From the NCBI GenBank assembly GCA_964465065.1, contig CAYXHZ010000043.1, forward strand, positions 1 to 26,922: a stretch of 26,922 bases of DNA, given 5' to 3'. The notes beneath the pieces were generated by a model that made no database searches, was not told where the DNA came from, and worked only from the letters and a program-made list of their open reading frames with translations. Origin of the DNA: CAYMND01 sp964465065. GTDB taxonomy: Bacteria; Acidobacteriota; Aminicenantia; UBA2199. A program made the position numbers and the translations under genes. Shown in pieces: positions 7,889-15,455 of this stretch (positions are counted from its first letter, which is position 1; every line of letters begins with the position of its first letter).

Positions 7889-8755
7889 ATGAAACGAAAG
7901 ATCATCGAAATCGACGAAGGAAAATGTACCGGTTGCGGTCAATGCATTCCCAACTGCGCCGAAGGAGCGCTCAAGATCATCGACGGTAAAGCCCGACTGA
8001 TCAGCGATCTGTTCTGCGACGGCCTGGGCGCCTGCCTGGGTCACTGCCCGGAACAGGCCATCGCCGTTGTCGAACGGGAAGCCGAAGATTACAACGAGGA
8101 ACGGGTGTTGAGCGAGCGGATCATCCCGGCCGGAGTCAACACCCTCAAGGAGCACCTGCAACATCTTCGCGATCACGGTGCCGACCAATACCTCGCCGAA
8201 GCGCTGGCATACCTGCATCGTCACGGAATCGACAATCCGCTGCGGCCATCCCAGGTGGAAGCGGCGCCGGCCCACCACGGCGGCTGTCCGGGCAGTCAAT
8301 CGCGCACGTTTGCCCAAAACAACGGCGCATTGATCCATCCGCTGGCGCAAACCGAGCCGTCAATCGTTTCCGAACTGAGTCACTGGCCGATCCAACTGCA
8401 CCTCATCAATCCTGCGGCGCCCCACTTCCAGGCCGCCGATCTGCTCATCGCCGCCGATTGCGTGGCCTACGCCCGGGCCGATCTCCATTCGCGCTTTCTG
8501 CGGGGGAAAAAATTGCTCATCGCCTGCCCCAAGCTGGACCATCAGCAGGAGATCTACCTGGCGAAACTGATCGCCCTCATTGACGAGGCGCAGATCAATT
8601 CCATCACCGTCCTGCGCATGGAAGTGCCCTGCTGCGGCGGAATCGTCGCCCTGGCCAGACAGGCGGTCAGTCAATCGGCGCGGTCCATTCCCGTCAAGGA
8701 AGTGGTCATCGGCATTCAGGGAAACATCCGCAGCGAAAACTGGTTGCTGGACTGA
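7889..8755 (+). CDS. FrdX-like ferredoxin-domain iron-sulfur protein
   Basis: 288 residues. The N-terminus is a two-cluster ferredoxin fold. The first block is complete (C13-x2-C16-x2-C19-x3-C23). The second is C43-x5-C49-x3-C53-P, with Leu46 where the usual middle cysteine would be. A linker at 128-137 carries a HGGCPG motif. The C-terminal domain has LLIAADCVAYA, LIACPKLD and VPCCGGI, the conserved blocks of the ferredoxin-like family that accompanies hybrid cluster protein (Hcp) in many anaerobes. Electron transfer to Hcp or a redox-sensing role is the family-based expectation; no hcp gene is in the window. It stands alone behind a CRP/FNR-type operator and ends directly against the convergent GGDEF gene, with no gap. 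Confidence 0.8.
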   Translation: MKRKIIEIDEGKCTGCGQCIPNCAEGALKIIDGKARLISDLFCDGLGACLGHCPEQAIAVVEREAEDYNEERVLSERIIPAGVNTLKEHLQHLRDHGADQYLAEALAYLHRHGIDNPLRPSQVEAAPAHHGGCPGSQSRTFAQNNGALIHPLAQTEPSIVSELSHWPIQLHLINPAAPHFQAADLLIAADCVAYARADLHSRFLRGKKLLIACPKLDHQQEIYLAKLIALIDEAQINSITVLRMEVPCCGGIVALARQAVSQSARSIPVKEVVIGIQGNIRSENWLLD

Positions 8756-9700
8756 TCAGTCGGCGCTTACCGTGCAGTTGCGGCCGTGACGCTTGGCTTC
8801 GTTGACGGCCGCCTGACTGCGGCCCAGAAAATCCGCGGCGCTTTCCCCGCCGTGGTATTCGCAGACGCTGAAGCTGGCGCTGAGGTTTTTGACCGGATTT
8901 TCACCCTGGGGTTCGATCTGTACCGTGGGCAGGTACAGGCGGATCCGTTCAGCCAGAGTGAAGGCCTGGGTCAAAGTGGTCCGCGGCAACAGGACAAAGA
9001 AGGTCACGCTGCGGTAGCGGGCGGCCAAATCCTCGCGCCGCAAAAAACGCCGCAGCACATCGGCCAGTCGGACCAGCACCGCGTCGCCAACCTCCCGGCC
9101 GAAGGTTTCGTTGATGCTGCGGAAATAATCCATGTCGCAGCAGATCAGCGACAAAGGCGTCTCGTGACGCAGGGCCACTTTGATCTCCGTTTCCAGCACA
9201 TCGACAAAGCGGCTCTCGTTGGCCAGGCCGGTCAGCGGATCGCTGCCCATCAGACGGGAAATCTGACCGCTCAAACTGCTGATCTCGCGATCCCGCTCTT
9301 CGATGGTCCGGCGCAGGTCGAAGGTCTCCATCATCAGCGAAGTGCCCAGAAACGGTTCGTCGTCGAGCAGGAAACGATAGCCCAGCAAAGTGCAGCCCTC
9401 ATGCCCGGCCTGGATCAGCGACTCGTACAGCTGACCGTCCGCCTGCCAGCGGACGATCAAGGGCAGCGCATCGGCATCGGACTCGATACGATCGATGGGC
9501 AGGGCAATGTCACCGGGGAGATCGACGACCTGATCCACCCGGAGTCCGACCACCGGCTTGCCGTTGAGCATGTGGTTGCAGGATTTCACCCGTCCCTGCC
9601 GGTCGAATTCGAGGTACAGCCAATTCTGTCCGACAAACAGAAGCCGGGGCAATTGAGCAGAGAATTTCGTCAATCCCATCAATTCGATCAGATCGTCCAT
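8756..9700 (-). CDS. Degenerate GGDEF-domain protein
   Basis: 314 residues: an N-terminal sensor-like region (1-125, PAS-like by eye), a short coiled coil (about 127-150), then a GGDEF fold (about 153-310). Fold markers are kept: DPLTGLANESRF (154-165), CDMDYFRSINETFGREVGD (188-206) and the C-terminal EAKRHGRN. The signature itself is lost: residues 230-234 are R-S-V-T-F, where an active enzyme has G-G-D/E-E-F. The protein should therefore not make c-di-GMP and is more likely a sensor, scaffold or GTP/c-di-GMP-responsive part. The ATG at 9700 has GGAGG eight bases upstream; a GTG nine bases earlier is less likely. It may act with the PilZ and MotAB proteins in the window. Confidence 0.85.
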   Translation of the reverse strand: MDDLIELMGLTKFSAQLPRLLFVGQNWLYLEFDRQGRVKSCNHMLNGKPVVGLRVDQVVDLPGDIALPIDRIESDADALPLIVRWQADGQLYESLIQAGHEGCTLLGYRFLLDDEPFLGTSLMMETFDLRRTIEERDREISSLSGQISRLMGSDPLTGLANESRFVDVLETEIKVALRHETPLSLICCDMDYFRSINETFGREVGDAVLVRLADVLRRFLRREDLAARYRSVTFFVLLPRTTLTQAFTLAERIRLYLPTVQIEPQGENPVKNLSASFSVCEYHGGESAADFLGRSQAAVNEAKRHGRNCTVSAD

Positions 9701-9771
9701 ACCCTCCACCTCCCCGGCATCTCGGCGGCGCCGCCGCCAGGCCGGGATTCCGCAATCCTTCTACCAAAAGT

Positions 9772-9800
9772 ATAATATTGAATCAGGCAAGGAAAAACAA
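9772..9800 (-). promoter_or_regulatory. Promoter of the degenerate GGDEF gene
   Basis: Minus-strand TTGTTT (9795-9800), 17-bp spacer, TATTAT (9772-9777). It implies a leader of about 64 bases that contains a GC-rich palindrome near 9723-9738. Confidence 0.45.
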
Positions 9801-9828
9801 GCCAATTCGCAAAGTTTACGCTGTAGAA

Positions 9829-10596
9829 TCAAGCCGGAGGCTTGGCACCGTTGCAGGTGGAGCGGAATCCGCAATAGGAGCAACGGTAGGAGGGGTTGGG
9901 ATAAAACGATTCGCTGCGGATGGCCTGGACTACATACGATATCACCTGGATCATCTGGGTGAAGTCCGCTTCCGCCGCCGGAAAGGCAATGACCTGGCTG
10001 CGCGCCGAACGGGTTGATTTCGAATAGATTACCCGAAACATGAGTTTGGCCGTGACCGGACCGAAGCGCTGTTCGAACAGGTAACGGTAAATAACCATCT
10101 GCAAAAAGGAACTGCGGGCCCTCTCTTTGGACCAACGGACGGTGGCCGTCTTGAAATCAGAGATATTGAAATCCTTCTCGACCAGATCGAGCACCCCACG
10201 CAGCTGGACACCGAGTTCGGGAATCGTCGCCGCCATTTCTTCTTCGACCAGCATGGGATCGATATCCCCGTCCAATTCCTTGAGGTAATGGCGCAGGAGG
10301 GCCTCTCCGCGCAAACGGACATCGTTCTTGGAGCTGTGCCAGTCGATCCGGTACTGTTCCTGTTCCTGTTTAAACAGGAGATTGAAGTGTTCGACGGTCT
10401 CCTTGGCCGATGTGAACAGACCGTTGATTCTCCGCTTCAGGTGCGCCTCCACCGAGGCGTGGAAGATGATACCCAGAAAAACCTTTTCATCCAGCGAAGA
10501 CTCCAGACCTTCGATATACTTATGGAAATATTGCTTGGGGCACTGTTGGTACAGTTTTATCTGGTTGTACGAGATATAGCCCCGTGGAAGCTCCAT
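9829..10596 (-). CDS. RecB/AddB/Cas4-type PD-(D/E)XK Fe-S nuclease
   Basis: 255-residue stand-alone nuclease. RecB-family motifs are all present: H46 in GIIFHASVE, GVLD with D137, D147-F-K149, and the Q166xxxY170 motif. Four cysteines (C19 near the N-terminus, then C239-x2-C242-x5-C248 at the C-terminus) match the AddB/Cas4 [4Fe-4S] clamp. No helicase domain and no CRISPR genes are present, so it is a solo PD-(D/E)XK exonuclease-like protein of unknown pathway, presumably in DNA repair. It starts 16 bases after rpsT and has no clear Shine-Dalgarno sequence, so it probably shares the rpsT transcript. Confidence 0.85.
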   Translation of the reverse strand: MELPRGYISYNQIKLYQQCPKQYFHKYIEGLESSLDEKVFLGIIFHASVEAHLKRRINGLFTSAKETVEHFNLLFKQEQEQYRIDWHSSKNDVRLRGEALLRHYLKELDGDIDPMLVEEEMAATIPELGVQLRGVLDLVEKDFNISDFKTATVRWSKERARSSFLQMVIYRYLFEQRFGPVTAKLMFRVIYSKSTRSARSQVIAFPAAEADFTQMIQVISYVVQAIRSESFYPNPSYRCSYCGFRSTCNGAKPPA

Positions 10597-10612
10597 CGGG
10601 TACAGGAAACAA

Positions 10613-10867
10613 TCAGGAAATCAACAGTGACAGTCGTGATTTGTATCGCGATCCGGTGTTGTGGTGAATGGTGCCCTTGCCGACCGTCTTGTCGATGACA
10701 GATAGAACCGAAGGCAGCATGGTTTTGGCTTGTTCGACATTTCCGGCAGCGACCAGTTTCCTCAACGCTTTCACTTTATTGCGCATCTTGGATTTATTGA
10801 TTTTATTGATCATTCTGCGCTTCTGATCCCGGCGATGCTTTCTCAATGCAGACTCGTGATTGGCCAT
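10613..10867 (-). CDS. rpsT: 30S ribosomal protein S20
   Basis: 84 residues, very Lys/Arg-rich, with the S20 N-terminus MANHESALRKHRRDQKRR and the helix ending SRYKSRLS. S20 binds 16S rRNA in the body of the 30S subunit. The ATG is preceded by GGAGGA at about ten bases. A near-consensus promoter lies just upstream, between this gene and the Rrf2 gene. In many bacteria rpsT is monocistronic and autoregulated; here a nuclease gene follows 16 bases downstream. Confidence 0.97.
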   Translation of the reverse strand: MANHESALRKHRRDQKRRMINKINKSKMRNKVKALRKLVAAGNVEQAKTMLPSVLSVIDKTVGKGTIHHNTGSRYKSRLSLLIS

Positions 10868-10893
10868 AATATTGTTTCCTCCAAACGTTGCGA

Positions 10894-10922
10894 ATTCTAC
10901 ACAAAAAAGCTTGGTCTGTCAA
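10894..10922 (-). promoter_or_regulatory. rpsT promoter
   Basis: Minus-strand TTGACA (10917-10922), 17-bp spacer, TAGAAT (10894-10899). Near-consensus. The -35 overlaps the stop of the Rrf2 gene. Expected start of transcription is near 10887. Confidence 0.75.
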
Positions 10923-11341
10923 TCCCGGTCTTCATCGGCACCCGAAAACTCCCGGTCGAGCAGGGATTGGATGGTCGTTTTCCGCAGAGTGTCACGGAGA
11001 TTTTTTTCCAGGTGCATCCACAAAGGCCGGGTCAGGCAATCCGCCGCCAGGGCGCAGCAATCATCCGACTTGCAACCGATGATCTGGATCGGTTCGTCGA
11101 ATGCGTTGAACAGATCGAGAACCGTGATTCCGGACGGTTTCCGGGTCAGCTGATACCCCCCGTACACGCCCTGGACGCTCCGGATCAGCCCGGCCTTCTC
11201 GATCGGTCCGGCCAGTTTGCGCAGGTATTTGGGCGAAACCAGCATCATCCTGCCGAGCTCGGCGGTGCTCATCAGTCTGGCCTGTGCGGCCAGAATCACC
11301 AGCATGCGCATTCCGTAGCGGATCTTGGTATTGACTTTCAT
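10919..11341 (-). CDS. Rrf2-family transcriptional regulator (IscR-like)
   Basis: 140-residue winged-helix repressor. The DNA-binding half has the family start MKVNTKIRYGMRML and the wing GVYGGYQLTRKP at 58-69. The cysteine block C90-x5-C96-x5-C102-LTRPLW matches the [2Fe-2S] ligand spacing of IscR; an extra C95 lies beside C96. It probably senses iron-sulfur status, nitric oxide or redox state. It is transcribed divergently from motA across 155 bases. The ATG lacks a Shine-Dalgarno sequence and sits six bases after a TAGAAT -10, so the message appears leaderless. No isc or suf genes are in the window. Confidence 0.88.
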   Translation of the reverse strand: MKVNTKIRYGMRMLVILAAQARLMSTAELGRMMLVSPKYLRKLAGPIEKAGLIRSVQGVYGGYQLTRKPSGITVLDLFNAFDEPIQIIGCKSDDCCALAADCLTRPLWMHLEKNLRDTLRKTTIQSLLDREFSGADEDRD

Positions 11342-11347
11342 TGTCCC

Positions 11348-11378
11348 ATTCTACTGCAAATCCCGGCCTGTTTGTCAA
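11348..11378 (-). promoter_or_regulatory. Promoter of the Rrf2 gene (leaderless type)
   Basis: Minus-strand TTGACA (11373-11378), 19-bp spacer (long), TAGAAT (11348-11353), then six bases to the ATG. Confidence 0.5.
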
Positions 11379-11434
11379 TCCTTTCCGGCCCGCTGCGGAT
11401 TTTGGCCAATTTTCTCCCCGACTCAAAACTCGGG

Positions 11435-11462
11435 TTGACTTTTCCCGCTTATCCCATATTAT
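11435..11462 (+). promoter_or_regulatory. motAB promoter
   Basis: TTGACT (11435-11440), 16-bp spacer, TATTAT (11457-11462). Start of transcription is expected near 11469, giving a leader of about 28 bases. A sigma70-like promoter rather than an obvious flagellar sigma28 site. Confidence 0.5.
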
Positions 11463-11496
11463 TTAATATGTTGTTATCTCTAAAAACAGGTGCGCA

Positions 11497-12261
11497 ATGG
11501 AATTGTCCACAATAATCGGCCTGGTCGTCGCATCGGCACTGGTGGTTTTGTCCTGCATCGATAATCTGGCGGCTTTCTACGACCTGCCCTCGATCCTGAT
11601 CGTTTTCGGAGGCACGATCGGCGTGACCATCATCCGCTTCCCGTTCAAGCTGCTCAAGCAACTGCCCGTGGTCATCATGAAGACCGTCTTCAACACCCTG
11701 CCCAGTCCCCAAGATATGATCAAGACCATCCTGTCGCTGTCCGTAGAGGCCAAAAAGAACGGTATTTTAGGACTGGAAAAGGTCCCGCTGGAAAATCCAT
11801 TCCTTAAAAAGGGGGTGCAGCTGGCCATCGACGGTGTCGAGCCCGACCTGATCGAATCGGTTCTCAATATCGACGTCGGCGCCACCACCCAGCGCCATGA
11901 AGGCTGCACAGTCATCCTGACTTCCTGCGGAGAGTCGGCCCCCGCCTTCGGCATGATCGGCACCCTGGTGGGTCTGATCCTGATGCTGGGCAACATGGAC
12001 GACCCCAAATCGATCGGACCGTCCATGGCCGTCGCCCTGATCACTACCCTGTACGGCTCCATCCTGGCCAATATCTTCTTCATCCCCCTGGCCGACAAGT
12101 TGAAGTATTTCCACGAACAAGAAATGATTTTGAAAAAACTGATCATCAACGGCATCCTGTCCATCGCCAACGGCGACCATCCGGCCGTCGTCCAGGAGAA
12201 ACTGGTCTCCTACCTGAGCCCGTCCCTGCGTCAGCACGTGGAAGCCCCGGGGAAAAAATAA
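11497..12261 (+). CDS. motA: Flagellar motor stator protein MotA
   Basis: 254-residue inner-membrane stator subunit that, with MotB, converts ion flow into flagellar torque. Four membrane spans: about residues 3-21, 31-48, 149-166 and 180-198. Family blocks seen are the TTQRHEGC segment (130-137) in the cytoplasmic loop, which holds the torque-related charged residues, and APAFGMIGTLVGLI (148-161) with the proline at the channel. An AGG-containing ribosome site lies shortly upstream. motB follows after a single base. No other flagellar genes are in the window. Confidence 0.95.
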   Translation: MELSTIIGLVVASALVVLSCIDNLAAFYDLPSILIVFGGTIGVTIIRFPFKLLKQLPVVIMKTVFNTLPSPQDMIKTILSLSVEAKKNGILGLEKVPLENPFLKKGVQLAIDGVEPDLIESVLNIDVGATTQRHEGCTVILTSCGESAPAFGMIGTLVGLILMLGNMDDPKSIGPSMAVALITTLYGSILANIFFIPLADKLKYFHEQEMILKKLIINGILSIANGDHPAVVQEKLVSYLSPSLRQHVEAPGKK

Positions 12262-12262
12262 A

Positions 12263-12979
12263 ATGGCCGAACCGGAACAGGAATGCCCGAAATGCAAGGC
12301 CGGCGCACCCGGCTGGGTCGTCACTTACGGGGATTGCATGAGCCTGCTGTTGACCTTCTTCATCATGCTGGTCTCCTTCGCCAACATGGACATGCAGAAA
12401 TACAAGGAAGTCACCGGTTCGGTCGAAAAGGCCTTCGGCGTCCAGAAAGAAGTCTTCGAGCTGGGTATCCCCGGCGGCCAACGCCAGCCGATCAAGCTGG
12501 CCAGCGACGCCCAGAGCGCGGCCGAATCCCGCAAAGACCTGCTGGTCCAGCTGCTGACGACCAGCACGACCGATGCCGAGCTGCAGAACAATGTCTTCAT
12601 CGTCAAGGACAAGCTGGGGGTACGGATGGAGATCGCCGGCCACGTCATGTTCGAACCTGGCAAAACCGAGCTGCTGCCCACAGCCGTCCGCCTGTTCCGT
12701 AAAATGATCCCCATTCTGCAGGACACCTTGTACAAGGTCAATATCGAAGGGCATACCGACAATTCCCAACTGAGCGACAGCCCCATCTATCCGTCCAACT
12801 GGGAGCTGTCATCGGCCAGAGCCGGAACGGTGGTGCGCTTCTTCATCACCGAAGGTCAGCTCGACCCCCGCCGTTTCAGCGCGGTCGGCCGGGCCGACAC
12901 CCAACCGCTGGTCGACAACGAGACGCCGGAGAACCGGGCGGCCAACCGCCGGGTCAGCATCATTTTCCTGGTTTTCTAG
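12263..12979 (+). CDS. motB: Flagellar motor stator protein MotB
   Basis: 238-residue stator partner of MotA. A cytoplasmic N-terminus is followed by one membrane span (about 25-42) with the ion-binding Asp24 in WVVTYGDCMSLLLTFF. A plug/linker region follows (about 45-110). The OmpA-like peptidoglycan-binding domain (about 115-238) contains NIEGHTDN and the ENRAANRRV block. The N-terminus carries a small CPKC pair (C8, C11) just before the membrane span, as in a number of MotB relatives. It ends at the bidirectional terminator. Ion choice (H+ or Na+) cannot be decided from what I can see. Confidence 0.95.
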   Translation: MAEPEQECPKCKAGAPGWVVTYGDCMSLLLTFFIMLVSFANMDMQKYKEVTGSVEKAFGVQKEVFELGIPGGQRQPIKLASDAQSAAESRKDLLVQLLTTSTTDAELQNNVFIVKDKLGVRMEIAGHVMFEPGKTELLPTAVRLFRKMIPILQDTLYKVNIEGHTDNSQLSDSPIYPSNWELSSARAGTVVRFFITEGQLDPRRFSAVGRADTQPLVDNETPENRAANRRVSIIFLVF

Positions 12980-12982
12980 CAT

Positions 12983-13012
12983 AAAAAAAAGGGCACGACC
13001 GGAGTCGTGCCC
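12983..13012. terminator. Bidirectional intrinsic terminator between motB and the TPR lipoprotein gene
   Basis: Perfect 9-bp stem GGGCACGAC / GTCGTGCCC (12991-12999 and 13004-13012) with a CGGA loop. On the minus strand it is followed by eight T (A-tract 12983-12990), a strong terminator for the lipoprotein gene. On the plus strand the tail is TGTGTTTG, weaker, for motAB. Confidence 0.9.
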
Positions 13013-13035
13013 TGTGTTTGTATCGGAACGCGCGT

Positions 13036-14979
13036 TTACTCTTTGCCCAGTTGTTCCAGAGTCTTCTGATACTGTTCAGCCTTGACCTTTTTCTGGTACA
13101 GTTCAACGAACTTCTTGTTGTACTCTTCGTTTTTGGCGATCAGGGCGTCACGGTTCTGCGGCTCGACCTTGGTCATTTCGCGGTAGAGCAGCCCAACATA
13201 GGTGTAGGGGTTGGGGAAATCGGGGTTGAGGGAAATGGCCTTGTTGAGGATCTCGATTCCCTTGTTGATGATCGGACGTCTGTCCTCGGGAGCCAGCACC
13301 TCGACGGGTGTCTGGTAGCTCTTGTTCCACAGATCCTGTCCGTAAGCGTAGTAAGCCTCGGCCATGGCCAGCTTCTTGGCGTCGTCCATCGTGGCCAGGG
13401 CCTGTTCGGCTTCGGCCAGCATCTTGGCGACTACAGCCTCTTTTTCGGCGATCAGAGGCTCGATCTTGTCGCGGGTGCGGACACCCTCGGTCTCCAGACG
13501 CGCTTTTTCGGCGTTGAGCTTGGCTTCCAGATTCTGGTCGATCTTGTTGAGTGCGCCGGAGCCCTTCTTTTCCTGCAGCTTGGCCAGTTGCTCGGCGATC
13601 TTGGCCAGACCGTCGGTTTTCCGGTTCTCCAGGGATTCCTTGATCATCTGTTCGCGCATGGCCTTGTTGAGAGCCCGGTTCTTGTTGAGGTTCTCCACCA
13701 GCTTTTCAAACGGCTCCAAGCCTTTCAACTCCTCTTTGAGGACGTCGATTTCCTGGGTCACATCGAGAATGTCGGGGTTGAGCATGGCGTAGATGCGTTT
13801 CTGATGCATGTCGAAAGCCCGGTCGAACAGGCGGTTGTTGTGCAGAAAGCCGCTGAAGTAGTGGTAGCCTTCCGGATTTTTCGGATCCAGGCTGATACGC
13901 TGTTCGTAGGTCTGGATGGCCATTTCCGGACGGCCGTTGCTGGCGTAGAAATCGGCCAGGATGTACAGGTTCTTCGGATTGTCCGGATCCTTGGCCATGA
14001 TCTTCTTGTAATAGGATTCGGCCTTGTCGATGTCGTTGAGTTTCTGATAGAACTCGCTGAGAGCGAAGGTGACTTCGTCGCGGTCGGGCTCGAAGGTCTC
14101 GGCCAGGTGCAGGTACTTGATGGCCTTTTCCCGGAAGAGTTCGTTGTCGTCGCTGCGGCGCAGGTAGGCGGTATTGGCGCCCAGCAGTCTCTTCTTGGCC
14201 TCGCCCTCGTCCTTTTTCACCAAGTAATCGTCGTAACCGGCAAAGCCTTTCAGCGCATCTTTGGTGCTGGCGATCTTGTTTTCGATATCCTTGATCGCGG
14301 CCAGAACGGGAACGGCCGGCGCCGAAGCGGTGAAGGCCTGGATCTGGGCGTTGCACTCGACGATCTTCTTTTCGGAAGCTTGGATGTCGTTCCTGATGGC
14401 AACGATCTCTTCGTCGCTGTCCTTGAGCTCTTCCTCGGTCTTCTTCTTTTCGATCTGCTGACGATCGTATTCGATCTTGCGGTTCAGCGAGTTCAAGTCA
14501 CGGGCAGCCCGCTGGTAGACATTGAAGCCGTCGACGGCCTCGAGCTCGGTATTCTTTTTGCCCAGTTCGACTTCCAGGGCGGCGATTTCGTCCAACTTGG
14601 CCTTGGCGGCGGGGTCGGCTTCGAAACGTTCGACGGCCTGCTGGCAGTTGGCGATGATGGCTTCCAGCTGCTCCAGTTCGGCCTTGCGTTCGCCGTAGTT
14701 GGTGTCTTCTTCCGGTCGGGGAATGGCCGGTTTGTAGGCCGTGCTGCCGGCCAAGCCGATGTAAATGTAGAGTTTCTTGAGATCGGGGTTGATCTTCAAC
14801 GCCTCTTCATATTCAAGAATGGCCTTTTTATATAATTCCTTGTTGTAATTCTCATTACCCTTTGAAAGGTGGTCATTCGCTTTAATATGATCGGGCGACA
14901 GCCTTGAACAGGCGGCGCCATTGAATAGCATGAGGAGAACGGCGCAGATGGCGAGTAACGCAAAGACGGTTTTTCTCAT
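13036..14979 (-). CDS. TPR-repeat probable lipoprotein
   Basis: 647-residue exported protein. The N-terminus MRKTVFALLAICAVLLMLFN followed by GAAC is a signal peptide with an acceptable lipobox, predicting a lipid-anchored Cys near residue 25. TPR-like repeats lie at about 35-65 (YKKAILEYEEALKINPD), 295-400 (three consecutive units with the DPDNPKNLYILADFY and LDPKNPEGYHYF type) and near the C-terminus (ILNKAISLNPDFPNPYTYVG). Between them are charged coiled-coil stretches rich in Lys, Glu and Ala (about 90-230 and 430-540). It is probably a periplasm-facing scaffold; no specific function can be named. The ATG has AGGAGG seven bases upstream and a good promoter; longer upstream forms would destroy the signal peptide. 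Confidence 0.85.
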   Translation of the reverse strand: MRKTVFALLAICAVLLMLFNGAACSRLSPDHIKANDHLSKGNENYNKELYKKAILEYEEALKINPDLKKLYIYIGLAGSTAYKPAIPRPEEDTNYGERKAELEQLEAIIANCQQAVERFEADPAAKAKLDEIAALEVELGKKNTELEAVDGFNVYQRAARDLNSLNRKIEYDRQQIEKKKTEEELKDSDEEIVAIRNDIQASEKKIVECNAQIQAFTASAPAVPVLAAIKDIENKIASTKDALKGFAGYDDYLVKKDEGEAKKRLLGANTAYLRRSDDNELFREKAIKYLHLAETFEPDRDEVTFALSEFYQKLNDIDKAESYYKKIMAKDPDNPKNLYILADFYASNGRPEMAIQTYEQRISLDPKNPEGYHYFSGFLHNNRLFDRAFDMHQKRIYAMLNPDILDVTQEIDVLKEELKGLEPFEKLVENLNKNRALNKAMREQMIKESLENRKTDGLAKIAEQLAKLQEKKGSGALNKIDQNLEAKLNAEKARLETEGVRTRDKIEPLIAEKEAVVAKMLAEAEQALATMDDAKKLAMAEAYYAYGQDLWNKSYQTPVEVLAPEDRRPIINKGIEILNKAISLNPDFPNPYTYVGLLYREMTKVEPQNRDALIAKNEEYNKKFVELYQKKVKAEQYQKTLEQLGKE

Positions 14980-15001
14980 CAGAATCCTCCTAAAAAAGAT
15001 A

Positions 15002-15030
15002 TATATAAAAAAAGACGAGGTAAAAGTCAA
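15002..15030 (-). promoter_or_regulatory. Promoter of the TPR lipoprotein gene
   Basis: Minus-strand TTGACT (15025-15030), 17-bp spacer, TATATA (15002-15007). Start of transcription near 14995, followed by an AGGAGG ribosome site. Confidence 0.7.
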
Positions 15031-15056
15031 GCTGTAGCCTGGCGAAAACCTCGGTT

Positions 15057-15401
15057 TCAGCGCACCCGGTAGAACCACATCAGGAACAGCCAGAGGTCCT
15101 GAATGAACGGTATTCTCTTGTTGTTCAGAAAAAGAACCGTCGATTCCTGCTCCTTGACCAATTCGAAAATTTCGTACAGCCGGTCGACATCCGCAGGCCG
15201 GAACGAGACGTAGTAGCGGACCGTTCCGGCGATCTCCTCTTCGAGGAAGCTGTCGCTCTGACGGGCCAGCGTCAGCGCCTCTTCGAATTTTCTGGAGAGA
15301 TGCTTTTCGAAACGCACGGTAATCTTGAAACTGCGGTTGGCGCTCCTGGGGTTGAGGATGTTGTCCAGCTTTTCCTGATCGATCCGCGCAGCAGAATTCA
15401 T
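15057..15401 (-). CDS. Conserved-looking small protein of unknown function
   Basis: 114 residues; I do not recognise a family. The first 70 residues are charged and probably soluble, with an EEALTLARQSDSFLEEE helix. The second half (VRYYVSFRPADVDRLYEIFELV) looks like an alpha/beta fold. The last 15 residues (IQDLWLFLMWFYRVR) are strongly hydrophobic and aromatic and could touch the membrane or a partner. GGTGA lies about ten bases before the ATG, and an extended -10 lies in the gap behind uvrD. Its own promoter and codon use in keeping with its neighbours support a real gene. Confidence 0.65.
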   Translation of the reverse strand: MNSAARIDQEKLDNILNPRSANRSFKITVRFEKHLSRKFEEALTLARQSDSFLEEEIAGTVRYYVSFRPADVDRLYEIFELVKEQESTVLFLNNKRIPFIQDLWLFLMWFYRVR

Positions 15402-15433
15402 GTCGTTATCGTCACCATATGTCGTCGTGATTC

Positions 15434-15442
15434 ATTATAGCA
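15434..15442 (-). promoter_or_regulatory. Extended -10 promoter of the 114-residue unknown gene
   Basis: Minus-strand TGC-TATAAT, a consensus extended -10 with no clear -35, in the 54-base gap between uvrD and the small gene. Confidence 0.5.
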
Positions 15443-15455
15443 CAAAAAGAATTTT

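Noticed and set aside
9723..9738. GC-only palindrome in the leader of the GGDEF gene
   Set aside because: Arms meet with no loop and the repeat of GGC/GCC units is expected by chance in GC-rich DNA.
9830..9844. Hairpin CAAGCC-GGA-GGCTTG at the end of the nuclease gene, considered as a terminator
   Set aside because: Short 6-bp stem and no T-tract after it on the minus strand; it overlaps the stop codon.
9829..10596. Cas4 and CRISPR adaptation
   Set aside because: The nuclease has Cas4-like motifs, but no repeats, cas1, cas2 or effector genes occur in the window.
13018..14835. 605-codon open frame on the plus strand opposite the TPR lipoprotein gene
   Set aside because: It lies fully antisense to a well-supported gene, has a low-complexity Leu/Val/Phe/Gly composition expected from the complement of Lys/Glu-rich coiled coils, and crosses no ribosome site of note.
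14980..15078. In-frame upstream extension of the TPR lipoprotein
   Set aside because: It would bury the signal peptide; AGGAGG and a good promoter both point to the ATG at 14979.
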